Source: Methylocystis iwaonis (GTDB lineage: Bacteria > Pseudomonadota > Alphaproteobacteria > Rhizobiales > Beijerinckiaceae). From it: a DNA stretch of 64,000 nucleotides. Under the pieces are notes generated by a model, which worked only from the letters and a program-made list of their open reading frames with translations, did no database searches and was not told where the DNA came from. The stretch spans positions 186,001 through 250,000 of the forward strand of contig NZ_AP027142.1 of assembly GCF_027925385.1 (NCBI RefSeq). Reading direction: 5' to 3'. Position numbers and translations under genes: made by a program. Numbering within the stretch: position 1 is the stretch's first letter; every line of letters starts with the position of its first letter. Of this stretch, positions 27,305-37,460 are shown piece after piece.

Positions 27305-28150
27305 ATGGTCATGCCGCTCTACGACGACGCACCCCTGCGCCATCTCAAGCGGCCGATCGTCAATCACGCGCTGATCGTCCTCAATATTCTGGTTTTCGTG
27401 GTCGTCTACAGCGAGTTCTTCGGCGATCCCTTAACCATCATGCGCGGTTTCGCCATCATCCCGCGCGTGCTGTTCGGCGAGGCCGATCTTGCCGATTGGA
27501 TCGTCGGCCCGCCGGCGCCGGCGACGCTCGTCACCTCGCTGTTCTTCCATTCGTCGCTGCTGCATATCGCGAGCAACATGCTCTTCCTCTATGTCTTCGG
27601 CGACAATGTCGAAGACGCCATGGGCTCGCTGCATTATCTGCTGTTTTATCTCTGCTGCGGCGTGGTGGCGGGCGCCTTTTATGTCTATGCGACGCCGCAA
27701 TCCATCGTGCCGCTTGTCGGCGCCTCGGGCGCCATATCGGGCGTCTGCGCAGCCTTTCTGCTGCTCTACCCGCGCGCGACGGTCACAGGCTTTTTCCCGC
27801 CGCTCACATTCGTGATGTTTCCCTTCTGGCTCATCACGCTTGCGGAGAAATCACGCTCGCCGCTGCGGCCGCTTTTCGGATTGAAGCCGCCGCTGTTCTC
27901 CTTCCACGCTTCGGGCTTCATTTTCATCGGAGCCTGGATTTTGCTCCAGCTTTTGAACGCGAGCTGGGGCGGCGGCGAAAGCCATGTCGCCTGGATGGCG
28001 CATGTCGGCGGCATCGCGGCGGGGCTCGTGCTGACGCCCTTTTTCAAGCGGCGCAGCCATAGACTTTTCGACCGGGGATTGCATCGCCCGACCACGACGT
28101 CGCCTGCGCCTCAGGCCCTGCCGCCGGAAGAAACCCCTTCCGAAAACTGA
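27305..28150 (+). CDS. Rhomboid family intramembrane serine protease
   Basis: 281 residues, about six membrane helices. Complete catalytic set: HIASN at 87-91, nucleophile Ser141 in GASGAISG, and His233 in AHVGGIAAG. It cleaves membrane-embedded substrates near their transmembrane helix ends; substrates unknown. An insertion of about 35 residues, partly hydrophobic (FPPLTFVMFPFW), lies between the helices after the serine. The Pro/Thr-rich C-terminal tail is cytoplasmic by prediction. The start could be 27305 or 27311. Confidence 0.93.
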   Translation: MVMPLYDDAPLRHLKRPIVNHALIVLNILVFVVVYSEFFGDPLTIMRGFAIIPRVLFGEADLADWIVGPPAPATLVTSLFFHSSLLHIASNMLFLYVFGDNVEDAMGSLHYLLFYLCCGVVAGAFYVYATPQSIVPLVGASGAISGVCAAFLLLYPRATVTGFFPPLTFVMFPFWLITLAEKSRSPLRPLFGLKPPLFSFHASGFIFIGAWILLQLLNASWGGGESHVAWMAHVGGIAAGLVLTPFFKRRSHRLFDRGLHRPTTTSPAPQALPPEETPSEN

Positions 28151-28270
28151 AGGGGCTTGAAAAAGAGGCTTGACCTCCCCGTTTGACTTGCGCGCGCGCC
28201 CCCGTTACCAGACCGCCACAGTTTTTAGCGGGACGCGCCGCGTCCGCTCTTCATCTCCAGAGGTCGCGCG

Positions 28271-29017
28271 ATGAAAATTCTCGTGCCCGTCAAACGGGTC
28301 GTCGACTACAATGTTAAAATCCGGGTCAAGCCAGACGGTTCAGGCGTCGATCTCGCGAACGTGAAAATGTCGATGAACCCCTTCGACGAAATCGCCGTCG
28401 AAGAGGCGCTGCGCCTGAAGGAAGCCGGCAAGGCGACGGAAGTCGTCATCGTCTCCATCGGTCCGGCCAAGGCGGACGAGACGCTGCGCACCGGCCTTGC
28501 CATGGGCGCCGACCGCGGCATTCTGGTCAAGACCGACGAGACGGTCGAGCCGCTCGCCGTCGCCAAGATCCTCGCCAAGATTGCGGCCGAGGAGCAGCCG
28601 GGCCTCATCATTCTCGGCAAGCAGGCGATCGACGACGACTCCAACCAAACTGGCCAGATGCTCGCCGCTTTGCTCGGCTGGGGCCAGGGCACTTTCGCCT
28701 CCAAGGTCGATCTGACCGACGGCTCGGTCGACGTGACGCGTGAGATCGACGGCGGCCTGCAGACGGTGAGCCTGAAGCTTCCGGCGGTGGTCACCACCGA
28801 CCTGCGCCTCAACGAGCCGCGCTACGCTTCGCTGCCCAACATCATCAAGGCGAAGAAGAAGGAGGTCGCCGTGAAGGCGCCGTCCGACTATGGCGTCGAC
28901 ATCACGCCGCGCCTCGAGGTGCTGAAGACCGCCGCGCCCGCGACCCGCGCCGCCGGCATCAAGGTCGGCTCGGTCGCCGAACTCGTCTCCAAGCTGAAAG
29001 AAGCGGGAGTTCTCTGA
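28271..29017 (+). CDS. etfB: Electron transfer flavoprotein beta subunit
   Basis: 248 residues. Forms the ETF heterodimer with EtfA and passes electrons from acyl-CoA and other dehydrogenases to ETF:quinone oxidoreductase. Typical N-terminus [49 protein letters not shown] and the [20 protein letters not shown] region (here [16 protein letters not shown]). One base separates it from etfA. The leader contains TTGACT at 28183, a possible -35 element, without a convincing -10. Confidence 0.97.
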   Translation: MKILVPVKRVVDYNVKIRVKPDGSGVDLANVKMSMNPFDEIAVEEALRLKEAGKATEVVIVSIGPAKADETLRTGLAMGADRGILVKTDETVEPLAVAKILAKIAAEEQPGLIILGKQAIDDDSNQTGQMLAALLGWGQGTFASKVDLTDGSVDVTREIDGGLQTVSLKLPAVVTTDLRLNEPRYASLPNIIKAKKKEVAVKAPSDYGVDITPRLEVLKTAAPATRAAGIKVGSVAELVSKLKEAGVL

Positions 29018-29018
29018 T

Positions 29019-29963
29019 ATGGCCATTCTGCTTCTTGCTGAAACCGCCAATGGCGCGCTTGCGCCCGCGACCGCCAAGGCGCTCACCGCCGCGAAAGAGA
29101 TCGGCGGCCCGGTCCACATCCTCGTCGTCGGCCCGGGCCTGCAAGGCGCCGCCGACCAAGCCGCCAAGCTCGCCGGCGTCGAGAAAGTGCTTTATGCGGA
29201 AGACGCCGCGCTCGACCATGTGCTCGCCGAGCCGGTCGCGACCCTCATCCTGTCGCTGGCGCCGAGCTATGACGTGATCATCGCGCCCTCGACCAGCGCG
29301 ACCAAGAACGTCCTGCCGCGCGTCGCGGCGCTGCTCGACGTCGCCCAGGTCTCGGACATCATCAAGGTCGTCTCGCCCGACACTTTCGAGCGCCCGATCT
29401 ACGCCGGCAACGCCGTGCAGACGGTCCGCGCCAAGGACGCCAAGAAGGTCATCACCGTCCGCACGACGGCCTTCGCCGCCGCGCCCGAGGGCGGCTCGGC
29501 CCCGGTCGAGACCATCGGCGGCGGCGCCAATCCGGGCGTTTCCTCCTTCAAGAGCGAGGAACTGGCCAAGTCCGAGCGTCCCGAGCTGACCTCGGCCCGC
29601 ATCATCATCTCCGGCGGCCGCGCGCTCGGCTCCGCGGAGAATTTCCAGAAGGTGCTGGACCCGGTCGCGACCAAGCTCAACGCCGCGATCGGCGCCTCGC
29701 GCGCCGCGGTCGACGCCGGCTATGCGCCGAACGACCTGCAGGTCGGCCAGACCGGCAAGGCGGTCGCGCCCGAGCTTTACGTCGCCGTCGGCATTTCCGG
29801 CGCGATCCAGCATCTCGCCGGCATGAAGGACTCGAAGATCATCGTCGCCATCAACAAGGACGAAGAGGCGCCGATCTTCCAGGTCGCGGACTATGGCCTC
29901 GTCGCCGATCTCTTCCAGGCGATTCCGGAGCTCGACGCGGAACTCGCCAAGCTCGGCAAGTAA
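29019..29963 (+). CDS. etfA: Electron transfer flavoprotein alpha subunit
   Basis: 314 residues. The C-terminal FAD-binding domain has the expected signatures: [60 protein letters not shown], and the ending [25 protein letters not shown]. Partner of EtfB. The etfB-etfA-hbd order suggests a shared role in fatty acid or hydroxybutyrate oxidation, although hbd has its own leader with a palindrome. Confidence 0.97.
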   Translation: MAILLLAETANGALAPATAKALTAAKEIGGPVHILVVGPGLQGAADQAAKLAGVEKVLYAEDAALDHVLAEPVATLILSLAPSYDVIIAPSTSATKNVLPRVAALLDVAQVSDIIKVVSPDTFERPIYAGNAVQTVRAKDAKKVITVRTTAFAAAPEGGSAPVETIGGGANPGVSSFKSEELAKSERPELTSARIIISGGRALGSAENFQKVLDPVATKLNAAIGASRAAVDAGYAPNDLQVGQTGKAVAPELYVAVGISGAIQHLAGMKDSKIIVAINKDEEAPIFQVADYGLVADLFQAIPELDAELAKLGK

Positions 29964-29969
29964 GAATAA

Positions 29970-30000
29970 CGCTCCCCGCCCCTTGTGGCGGCGGGGAGCG
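29970..30000 (+). terminator. GC-rich hairpin after etfA
   Basis: CGCTCCCCGCC at 29970-29980 pairs perfectly with GGCGGGGAGCG at 29990-30000. A T-run does not follow immediately, so it may act as a pause, stabiliser or Rho-dependent end rather than a classic terminator. Confidence 0.55.
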
Positions 30001-30054
30001 AGATCCTGACATTTTGAAGCTTGCCGGTTTTCTTTCGATCCATTCGCGCGTTAT

Positions 30055-30067
30055 ATTGCACTGCAAT
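30055..30067. promoter_or_regulatory. 13-bp perfect palindrome upstream of hbd, candidate PhaR/PhbF-type operator
   Basis: ATTGCACTGCAAT, centred about 75 bp before the hbd start, contains TGC-N3-GCA. PhaR/PhbF regulators of polyhydroxybutyrate metabolism recognise TGC-N3-GCA-type palindromes. Binding is inference from this match and from the downstream gene. Confidence 0.4.
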
Positions 30068-30135
30068 GTTGGCCGCATTTGCATCGCAGCCGTCCCGCCC
30101 TATGACGGCGGTCCTCTCGGAATGGTGTTCGAACT

Positions 30136-31017
30136 ATGAGCTTCGAAATTCGCAAAGTCGGCGTCATCGGCGCAGGGCAAATGGGCAAAGGCATCGCGCA
30201 TGTCTGCGCGCTTGCGGGACTGGACGTCGCGCTCAACGACATCACGCCGGAACGCGTCGAGGCCGGGATCAAGGATGTCGGCGTGCAGATGACGAAGTCC
30301 GTCGAACGCGGCTTCCTCACCGCCGAGGCCGTCGACAGGGCGCTGCCGCATGTCTCGGCCGCGCCGACGCTGCAAGATTTCGGCGACTGCGACATCGTGA
30401 TCGAGGCCGCGACCGAGAATGAAGAGGTCAAGCGCAAGATTCTCTCCGACGTCGCGACGGTCGTGAAGCCGGACGGCATCATCGCGTCCAACACTTCGTC
30501 GATTTCCATCACGCGCCTGGCGTCCATCACCGGCCGGCCGGAACGCTTCATCGGCATTCACTTCATGAATCCGGTGCCGCGCATGCAGCTTGTCGAGCTG
30601 ATCCGTGGCATTGCGACCGACGACGTGACCTTCGAAGCGGCGAAAGGCTTCTGCGCCAAGCTCGGCAAGACGGTGACGGTCGCCGAGGATTTCCCGGCCT
30701 TCATCGTCAATCGTATTCTGCTGCCAATGATCAACGAGGCCATCTACACGCTCTATGAGGGCGTGGGATCGGTCGAGGCGATCGACACGGCCATGCGGCT
30801 CGGCGCCAATCATCCCATGGGCCCGCTGCAGCTCGCGGATTTCATCGGCCTGGATACCTGCCTTTCGGTGATGCAGGTGCTCCACGAAGGTCTGGCCGAC
30901 ACCAAATATCGCCCCTGCCCGCTGCTCGTGAAATATGTCGAGGCGGGGTGGCTCGGCAAAAAGACGCAGCGCGGTTTCTACGATTATCGCAGCGGCACGC
31001 CGACGCCGACGCGCTGA
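30136..31017 (+). CDS. hbd: 3-hydroxybutyryl-CoA dehydrogenase
   Basis: 293 residues. NAD(P)-dependent oxidation/reduction between (S)-3-hydroxybutyryl-CoA and acetoacetyl-CoA. Rossmann motif VGVIGAGQMGKGIAHVCALAG at residues 6-26, the catalytic-region SNTSSISIT and HFMNPVPRMQLVELI (catalytic His and neighbouring residues), and a C-terminal dimerisation domain with NRILLPMINEAI and GANHPMGPLQLADFIGLD. Single-function enzyme, not a fused hydratase. Downstream of etfBA. Confidence 0.95.
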   Translation: MSFEIRKVGVIGAGQMGKGIAHVCALAGLDVALNDITPERVEAGIKDVGVQMTKSVERGFLTAEAVDRALPHVSAAPTLQDFGDCDIVIEAATENEEVKRKILSDVATVVKPDGIIASNTSSISITRLASITGRPERFIGIHFMNPVPRMQLVELIRGIATDDVTFEAAKGFCAKLGKTVTVAEDFPAFIVNRILLPMINEAIYTLYEGVGSVEAIDTAMRLGANHPMGPLQLADFIGLDTCLSVMQVLHEGLADTKYRPCPLLVKYVEAGWLGKKTQRGFYDYRSGTPTPTR

Positions 31018-31125
31018 CGTCTCACCGCCCTCCGAAGAGGCGCCTCCCTGCCTTGTTCCGCATGGGGAGACGTGTTAGGCGGGCCCCACTTTCCGCCATC
31101 CGGCGGCACGGCTGGAGATTCTCGA

Positions 31126-31611
31126 ATGACCGATACGAATGGAAACGGCGGCGGCGCGCAGGGCGGCGCTCCGGCCCTCAATGCGCTTGTGCAATATCTG
31201 AAGGACTTTTCCTTCGAAAACCCCAACGCCCCGAATTCTCTTGGACCGCAAGAGCAGGCGCCGAATATTTCCATTCAGGTCAATGTCAACGCCAAGCAGT
31301 TGGCCCCGGCCGACTTCGAGGTGACGCTCACCCTCGACGCCAAGGCCGGCGAGGGCGCGGGCCTGCTGTTCAAGCTCGACCTGGAATATGGCGGCGTCTT
31401 CCGCCTCATCAACATTCCGCAGGAGCAGATTCATCCCATCGTGATGATCGAATGCCCGCGCCTGCTGTTCCCCTTCGTCCGCCAGATTGTTGCCGACGCC
31501 ACGCGCGACGGCGGCTTCCCGCCGCTCTACGTCGACCCGATCGATTTCGTCGCGCTTTACCAGCAGAAGGCCGCCGAAGCCGCCGCTCAGCCGCCGGTCG
31601 CGAACGCCTGA
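31126..31611 (+). CDS. secB: Protein-export chaperone SecB
   Basis: 161 residues. Tetrameric cytosolic chaperone that holds preproteins unfolded and delivers them to SecA. Recognisable segments: [97 protein letters not shown]. The ATG at 31126 is preceded by GGAG; the frame's earlier start at 31072 would add residues not found in the family. Convergent with dnaQ across a repeat. Confidence 0.97.
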   Translation: MTDTNGNGGGAQGGAPALNALVQYLKDFSFENPNAPNSLGPQEQAPNISIQVNVNAKQLAPADFEVTLTLDAKAGEGAGLLFKLDLEYGGVFRLINIPQEQIHPIVMIECPRLLFPFVRQIVADATRDGGFPPLYVDPIDFVALYQQKAAEAAAQPPVANA

Positions 31612-31621
31612 GGTTGTTCTA

Positions 31622-31790
31622 ATTCACACCGTTTACGGTTGAGCAGCTCGCATTCGAATTTGTCATTCCCGGCGGGCTGAAAGCCCGACCGGGAATCCAG
31701 AGCCGCAAGAGCGCCAGTTCTATTCTGGATTCCCGATCGCTCGCTTTGCGAGCGTCTGGTGACGCTGAACCCATCAAGCGGGATGAAATG
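31622..31790. repeat. Dispersed palindromic repeat R2, copy c
   Basis: Left end ACCGTTTACGGTTGAGCAGC, then GTCATTCCCGGCGGGCTGAA, AGCCCGACCGGGAATCCAGA, a GCGCCAGTTCTATT centre, GGATTCCCGATCGCTCGCTT and TGCGAGCGTC; right end CATCAAGCGGGATGAAATG. Lies between the convergent ends of secB and dnaQ. Confidence 0.9.
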
Positions 31791-31792
31791 AT

Positions 31793-32515
31793 TCACGCGG
31801 CGGAGGGCGATTGCTCTCCGCCTTCTTGTTTTTTGGGCAGATATTTTTCCCAGATCGCCGATTTGAGCCCGCCGACGAAAGCGAGATGCGCTTCTTCCTC
31901 TTGCGCCGTCAGACGGCTCGGCAGAGGCTCGGGACGGGCGCGCAGCAGGTCGCCGGTCTGCGCGCGGCGCGTCCGGCCGACCGTCGCGAGCGAGAGCGCC
32001 GCCTGGCGTCCGCCGCGCAGCTCCGCATAGACTTCCGCCAGCAGCCCGGCGTCAAGGAGCGCCCCGTGCTTGTCGCGGCGCGACAGGTCGACCCCGTAGC
32101 GCTGGCAAAGCGCGTCGAGCGAGGCCGGGCTTCCCGGATGCAACCGGCGCGCCATGGCGAGCGTATCGACGATGCGCGCAGGCGCGAGCGGCGGCAGCTT
32201 CTGCAACGCGAATTCGGCGTTGATGAAGCGCACGTCGAATTCGGCGTTATGGGCGACCATCGGCGAGTCTTCGAGAAAATCGATGAACTCGCGCGTGATC
32301 TCGGCGAATTTTTTATGCTGGGACAGGAACTCGCGCGACAGTCCGTGCACGCGGAAGGCCTCCTCCGGCATATCGCGCTCAGGATCGATATAGACGTGGA
32401 AAACGCGGCCGGTGGGAATGAGATTTAAAATCTCGACGGCGCCGATTTCGACGACGCGATCCCCCTTAAAGGGATCGAGACCGGTGGTTTCCGTATCGAA
32501 AACAATCTCGCGCAT
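31793..32515 (-). CDS. dnaQ: DNA polymerase III epsilon subunit (3'-5' proofreading exonuclease)
   Basis: 240 residues. DEDDh exonuclease: ExoI FDTETTGLDP with Asp7 and Glu9, ExoII VAHNAEFDVRFIN, ExoIII HGALLDAGLLAEVY. The C-terminal tail (about 190-240) should contain the segment that binds the alpha subunit. The start MREIVFD at 32515 fits the family; the longer frame does not. Immediately downstream of a 56-residue ORF and coaE on the same strand, on the left arm of the presumed origin, transcribed away from it. Confidence 0.96.
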   Translation of the reverse strand: MREIVFDTETTGLDPFKGDRVVEIGAVEILNLIPTGRVFHVYIDPERDMPEEAFRVHGLSREFLSQHKKFAEITREFIDFLEDSPMVAHNAEFDVRFINAEFALQKLPPLAPARIVDTLAMARRLHPGSPASLDALCQRYGVDLSRRDKHGALLDAGLLAEVYAELRGGRQAALSLATVGRTRRAQTGDLLRARPEPLPSRLTAQEEEAHLAFVGGLKSAIWEKYLPKKQEGGEQSPSAA

Positions 32516-32528
32516 CAGACTTAATCTC

Positions 32529-32699
32529 TCATTCGACAAGGCGCCACAGAAGGCCGAACATCCAGCGGATGAGGGTGAACGCAAGCTTCAAAAACCAACC
32601 GACGAACTCCAAGCCATCGAGAAGATCGGCGAGAAGGTCGACCGCCTTTCGCCACCCGCTTTTGCAGGGCAGCGGTTCACCTTCTTCTTTCGAGCTCAT
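32529..32699 (-). CDS. Small hydrophobic protein encoded between coaE and dnaQ
   Basis: 56 residues, too short for standard ORF lists. The ATG at 32699 lies inside the 3' end of coaE (23-bp overlap, other frame) and the stop is 13 bp before dnaQ. The translation begins [18 protein letters not shown] and continues with an amphipathic then hydrophobic region rich in Trp, Leu and Phe ([20 protein letters not shown]), ending LLWRLVE. A single membrane-associated helix is likely. Operon position and a coherent hydrophobic profile argue for a real gene; I know no homologue. Confidence 0.5.
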   Translation of the reverse strand: MSSKEEGEPLPCKSGWRKAVDLLADLLDGLEFVGWFLKLAFTLIRWMFGLLWRLVE

Positions 32700-33264
32700 C
32701 TAGGATGGCCTGCACTTCCCGCCGCGCCGCTTCGATCCCCTGCCCGGTATGCACGACAAAATCGGCGCGGGCGCGTTTTTCGGCGTCCGGTACCTGTTTA
32801 GCGAGAATGGCCGCGAATTTCTCTTCCGTCATGCCCGGCCGCGCCAGGACACGGGCCTTTTGCACATCTTCTGGCGCGGAGACGACGACAATCGCGTCGA
32901 CGCTCTTTTCCGCTCCCGTCTCGAAAAGGAGCGGCACGTCATAGACGACAATCGACGCGCCCTTTTTCTCCTGATCCTTCAAAAAATCGTCCCGCGCCGC
33001 CCAGACCAGCGGATGGACGATCGCCTCGAGCCGCTTCAATGCTTCCGGGTCGGCAAGCACCTGCGCCGCGAGCCTCCCGCGATCGACAACGCCATCGACG
33101 CTCACGCCCGGAAAGGCCGCCTCGATCGGCGCGACGGCGGGGCCGCGATAGAGGTCATGGACGATCTGGTCGGAATCGAGCACGGGGACGCCCGCCTCGC
33201 GGAACATTTGCGCGGTCGTCGATTTCCCCATGCCGATGGAGCCGGTCAGGCCGACGCGCAGCAT
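32677..33264 (-). CDS. coaE: Dephospho-CoA kinase
   Basis: 195 residues. Last step of CoA synthesis, phosphorylating the 3'-OH of dephospho-CoA. P-loop [12 protein letters not shown] at residues 5-16, [10 protein letters not shown] (substrate-binding Asp), and a [10 protein letters not shown] segment followed by [17 protein letters not shown]. The ATG at 33264 gives the usual family N-terminus; a GTG at 33276 overlapping the maf stop is an alternative. maf and coaE are 8 bp apart; the aroE gene that separates them in many alphaproteobacteria is missing. Confidence 0.95.
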   Translation of the reverse strand: MLRVGLTGSIGMGKSTTAQMFREAGVPVLDSDQIVHDLYRGPAVAPIEAAFPGVSVDGVVDRGRLAAQVLADPEALKRLEAIVHPLVWAARDDFLKDQEKKGASIVVYDVPLLFETGAEKSVDAIVVVSAPEDVQKARVLARPGMTEEKFAAILAKQVPDAEKRARADFVVHTGQGIEAARREVQAILDELERRR

Positions 33265-33272
33265 CGCCCGGC

Positions 33273-33899
33273 TCACGCGGCGAGCGCGCCAAGACGGCGC
33301 AAGGCGTCGAGAAGCGGCAGGATTGGCATGCCCATGATGGTCCAATGATCGCCGCAGACCTCGGAGAAGAGATGCGCGCCGAGCCCTTCGACCTGATAGG
33401 CCCCGGCGCTCGTAAAGGCCGCCGCGCCCATCGCGTCGAGATAGTCGTCGATGAACGACACGCTCAGCTCCCGCATGGCGAGATCGGCATGGACGACGGT
33501 CTCGAAGCAAACCGCGCCGTCCCGGCACAGAGCGATCGCCGAATGCAAACGATGCCGGCGGCCGGACAGGAAACCCAACAGCTCCGCCGCTTTCTCCCTA
33601 TTCTCCGGCTTGCCGAAAATCCGGCCTTCACAGCTCGCCACCTGATCCGCGCCAAGCACGAGGCGCCCGCGCTCAGCCACTGACGCGGCGGCGGCCTTCG
33701 CTCTCGCCAGCGCCTGAGCGATCGCGTCGGCCCCAACCGGGCCGAGCGATGATTCGATCGCGCGTTCATCGAGATCGACGGGACGGCAATCGAAGGGAAT
33801 TCCCGCCTGGGCGAGAACCTGCCGCCGGCCCGCGCTTTTGGAGGCGAGAATCAGCGGCTCGGAGGCCCGCCAGAAAGAAAAGGAAGCGACGTCGCTCAC
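33273..33899 (-). CDS. maf: Maf family nucleotide pyrophosphatase
   Basis: 208 residues. Hydrolyses non-canonical or modified nucleoside triphosphates. Motifs: [18 protein letters not shown] (N-terminal SxSxxR-like), [27 protein letters not shown] (catalytic Asp region), [14 protein letters not shown], and the ending [18 protein letters not shown]. Start unclear: GTG at 33899 chosen for family length; a TTG at 33950 is possible. First gene on the left side of the presumed replication origin. Confidence 0.92.
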   Translation of the reverse strand: MSDVASFSFWRASEPLILASKSAGRRQVLAQAGIPFDCRPVDLDERAIESSLGPVGADAIAQALARAKAAAASVAERGRLVLGADQVASCEGRIFGKPENREKAAELLGFLSGRRHRLHSAIALCRDGAVCFETVVHADLAMRELSVSFIDDYLDAMGAAAFTSAGAYQVEGLGAHLFSEVCGDHWTIMGMPILPLLDALRRLGALAA

Positions 33900-33949
33900 G
33901 GTAGGGGCTCGATCCACAGGCACGGCTGGAAGGAGGGAAAGCGGGGACA

Positions 33950-34331
33950 ATTATGCGGCCGCAAGGACCACCCTGTCGACTGCTGGGCATATCCGCCCCA
34001 ATCCATCAACAGGGTTCTCCCTGTCGCTGGATTCGTCGTGAATCCGCGACTCATGACTCATAAACAGCCAATGCGCCTGTTTTCCACAAGGAAGGATAGA
34101 CGTAAACAACTGTAAAAACGTGTTATACGCCCTATTCCCGCTGTCCGGCTCTGGCTGCCCCAACTTATCCAGATTCAGCGGAGGCTGTGGGCAAAGTGTT
34201 AACGAAAATTAACCTCTGCGGCGCATTGGTTAATAAAAAGTAAATCATCCCTTTTTTAAAGGGTTTTTAATTTTATCGCGTTCGGGCTAGGTCTGGGTTC
34301 ACCGGAGCCGAGCGAAGCGGGGAATGACCAA
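33950..34331. other. Probable chromosomal replication origin (oriC)
   Basis: Gene-free spacer of about 400 bp between maf (leftward) and hemE (rightward), the classical alphaproteobacterial oriC neighbourhood. It contains DnaA-box-like 9-mers TTTTCCACA (34080-34088) and TTATCCAGA (34165-34173), each one mismatch from TTATCCACA, and TGTGGGCAA (34186-34194, reverse, two mismatches). Five GANTC sites occur, four within 30 bp (34030-34059) and one at 34172. An AT-rich stretch at about 34197-34285 with TTAACGAAAATTAACC, GGTTAATAAAAAG and a CCCTTTTTTAAAGGG palindrome could be the unwinding element and contain CtrA-like TTAA half sites. An ACAGGG...CCCTGT inverted repeat lies at 34007-34022. Confidence 0.7.
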
Positions 34332-35360
34332 TTGTCAGAGGAAAAACGCCTGATATCCGCCCTTCGCGGCAATGCGCATGAAATTCCGCCATTGTGGCTG
34401 ATGCGTCAGGCGGGACGCTATCTGCCCGAATATCGCGAGCTGCGCGCCAAGGCGAAAAGCTTCCTCGACTTCTGCTACACGCCGGCCATGGCGGCCGAGG
34501 TGACGCTGCAGCCGATCCGCCGCTTCCATTTCGACGCGGCGATCCTGTTTTCCGATATTCTCGTGGTGCCGGACGCCATGGGCCAGACAGTTTCTTTTGA
34601 AAGCGGCGAGGGTCCAAGGCTCGATCCGATCGAGACGCCGGAGAGCGTAGCAAGGCTCGGCGCCTTCGAGATCGGAAAGCTTACTCCGGTTTTCGAAACC
34701 ATCGACCGTGTGAAATCCGAGCTTCCCGTCGATGTCGCCTTCATCGGCTTCTGCGGCGCGCCCTGGACGGTCGCGAGCTATATGATCGCCGGCAAGGGCA
34801 CGCCGGATCAGGCGCCGGCGCGGCTTTTCGCCTTTCGCCACCCCGAGGCTTTCCAGCAACTCATCGACCGGCTCGTTGACGCCTCGGTCGATTATCTGCT
34901 CGCTCAGATCGCAGCCGGGGTGGAAGTGGTGCAGATCTTCGATTCCTGGGCGGGCGTTCTGCCCGCCAATGAATTCGAAGCCTGGTGCGCGCGGCCGATT
35001 GCGCGCATGGTCGCGCGGCTGAAGGAGAAGAGCCCGCAAACGCCGGTCATCGCTTTCGTGCGCGGCGCCGATGCGCAGCTACCTGCGCTCACGAGAAAGC
35101 TCCATGCCGATGGCTATGGGCTCGATACGGCGCTCGATCCCAAATGGGCAGTGGCCGAAACCGCCGACAACGCGTGCCTTCAGGGCAATCTCGATCCGCT
35201 GGCGCTGCTGGCCGGCGGCGGGGCGCTTGATCGGGAGGTCGATTCGGTTCTCGACGCCTTCAAGGGACGGCCGCATATTTTCAATCTCGGCCATGGGATT
35301 TTGCCGCAGACGCCGATCGAGAATGTCGAGAGGCTCGTGGCGCGGGTGCGACGCGGCTGA
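34332..35360 (+). CDS. hemE: Uroporphyrinogen decarboxylase
   Basis: 342 residues. Decarboxylates uroporphyrinogen III to coproporphyrinogen III in heme synthesis. Signature PPLWLMRQAGRYLPEYRELRAK near residue 20 (with the invariant Arg residues), ILFSDILVVPDAMGQ (Asp), GFCGAPWTVASYMI, and IFDSWAGVLP, ending HIFNLGHGILPQTPIENV. The TTG at 34332 is the start that gives the family N-terminus; GGGG lies about 10 bp upstream. First gene to the right of the presumed origin, as in Caulobacter and many relatives. Confidence 0.96.
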   Translation: MSEEKRLISALRGNAHEIPPLWLMRQAGRYLPEYRELRAKAKSFLDFCYTPAMAAEVTLQPIRRFHFDAAILFSDILVVPDAMGQTVSFESGEGPRLDPIETPESVARLGAFEIGKLTPVFETIDRVKSELPVDVAFIGFCGAPWTVASYMIAGKGTPDQAPARLFAFRHPEAFQQLIDRLVDASVDYLLAQIAAGVEVVQIFDSWAGVLPANEFEAWCARPIARMVARLKEKSPQTPVIAFVRGADAQLPALTRKLHADGYGLDTALDPKWAVAETADNACLQGNLDPLALLAGGGALDREVDSVLDAFKGRPHIFNLGHGILPQTPIENVERLVARVRRG

Positions 35361-35384
35361 TTTCACCGGGGCTGGAGCGGGTTG

Positions 35385-35804
35385 ATGTATCTTTGGATCA
35401 AGGCCTTGCACGTCATCGCCATCATCGCCTGGATGGCCGGGCTGCTCTATCTGCCGCGGCTTTTCGTCTATCATGCCGACGCGGCGCCCGGCCGGCAGTC
35501 GGAAACCTTCAAGATCATGGAGCGTAAGCTTTATCGCGTCATTATGACGCCGGCGATGATCGTCGCTTGGCTGACGGGGCTCTTCATGGCCGTGGATAGC
35601 GGCGCGTTTCACCATCCATGGTTTCACGTGAAAGCAGCGCTCGTCGTCTTGATGACTGCAACGCATATATACGACGGCGTTTTGTTGGGTCGGTTCGCCA
35701 GGGACGCAAACGCCCATCCCGCCCGCTATTTCAGGATAATCAACGAGCTCCCGACGCTGCTCATGTTTGGGATCGTCGTCATGGTGATCGTGAAGCCCTT
35801 TTGA
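35385..35804 (+). CDS. hemJ: Protoporphyrinogen IX oxidase HemJ
   Basis: 139 residues, four membrane helices. Oxidises protoporphyrinogen IX to protoporphyrin IX in bacteria lacking HemG/HemY-type enzymes. Conserved KALHVIAIIAWMAGLLYLPRLFVYH at the N-terminus (heme-ligand His) and a C-terminal RYFRIINELPTLLMFGIVVMVIVKPF. GGAG at 35374-35377 is 7 bp from the ATG at 35385. It contains a parS-like sequence at 35620-35635 within its coding region. Confidence 0.93.
   Translation: MYLWIKALHVIAIIAWMAGLLYLPRLFVYHADAAPGRQSETFKIMERKLYRVIMTPAMIVAWLTGLFMAVDSGAFHHPWFHVKAALVVLMTATHIYDGVLLGRFARDANAHPARYFRIINELPTLLMFGIVVMVIVKPF
35620..35635. other. Degenerate parS-like site inside hemJ
   Basis: GTTTCACGTGAAAG within hemJ differs from the 14-base parS core by one base, and 13 of 16 bases match the full site. 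It encodes FHVKA. It may be a weak ParB site or chance. Confidence 0.35.
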
Positions 35805-35958
35805 ACGCTCTTGCATCCGATTCGAAAAAGATTTATGTAGGTGACCTTACCTCTGGCAGATAGTCGTCTCAGCGACCGCCGATTCCCTCCGGCGCTCGGG
35901 AAAAGTCTTCCCGCATCTTGCCCGCTCTCCTGAACGCTTGTCTCCTTCGAAGGCCCAC

Positions 35959-37224
<1,266 letters not shown>

Positions 37225-37460
37225 GGCGTGGGCGCATAGTGATGCGCCCACTTTGTCTTTTGGTTCGCGCTCTAGTGGACCGTTATGGCCGGGCTCGTCC
37301 CGGCCATCCACGCCGACGAGTGCGGCGACCCAGGCCAGGACGCGATTTACGGCCACGAGCCGGCCCTGACGACTTTCCGTGGGTTTCCGAGCGTCGCTTG
37401 TTCCCGAACGTCGGCAATGTCATTCTGATCGTTCTTCAATCGTGGCGCGCGGCCTGACCC
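37225..37460. other. rho-mnmE spacer with a partial R3-like palindrome
   Basis: At 37273-37306, TTATGGCCGGGCTCGTCCCG followed by GCCATCCACGCC resembles the inner palindrome of R3 but lacks its ends. No gene is seen in this spacer. Confidence 0.4.
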
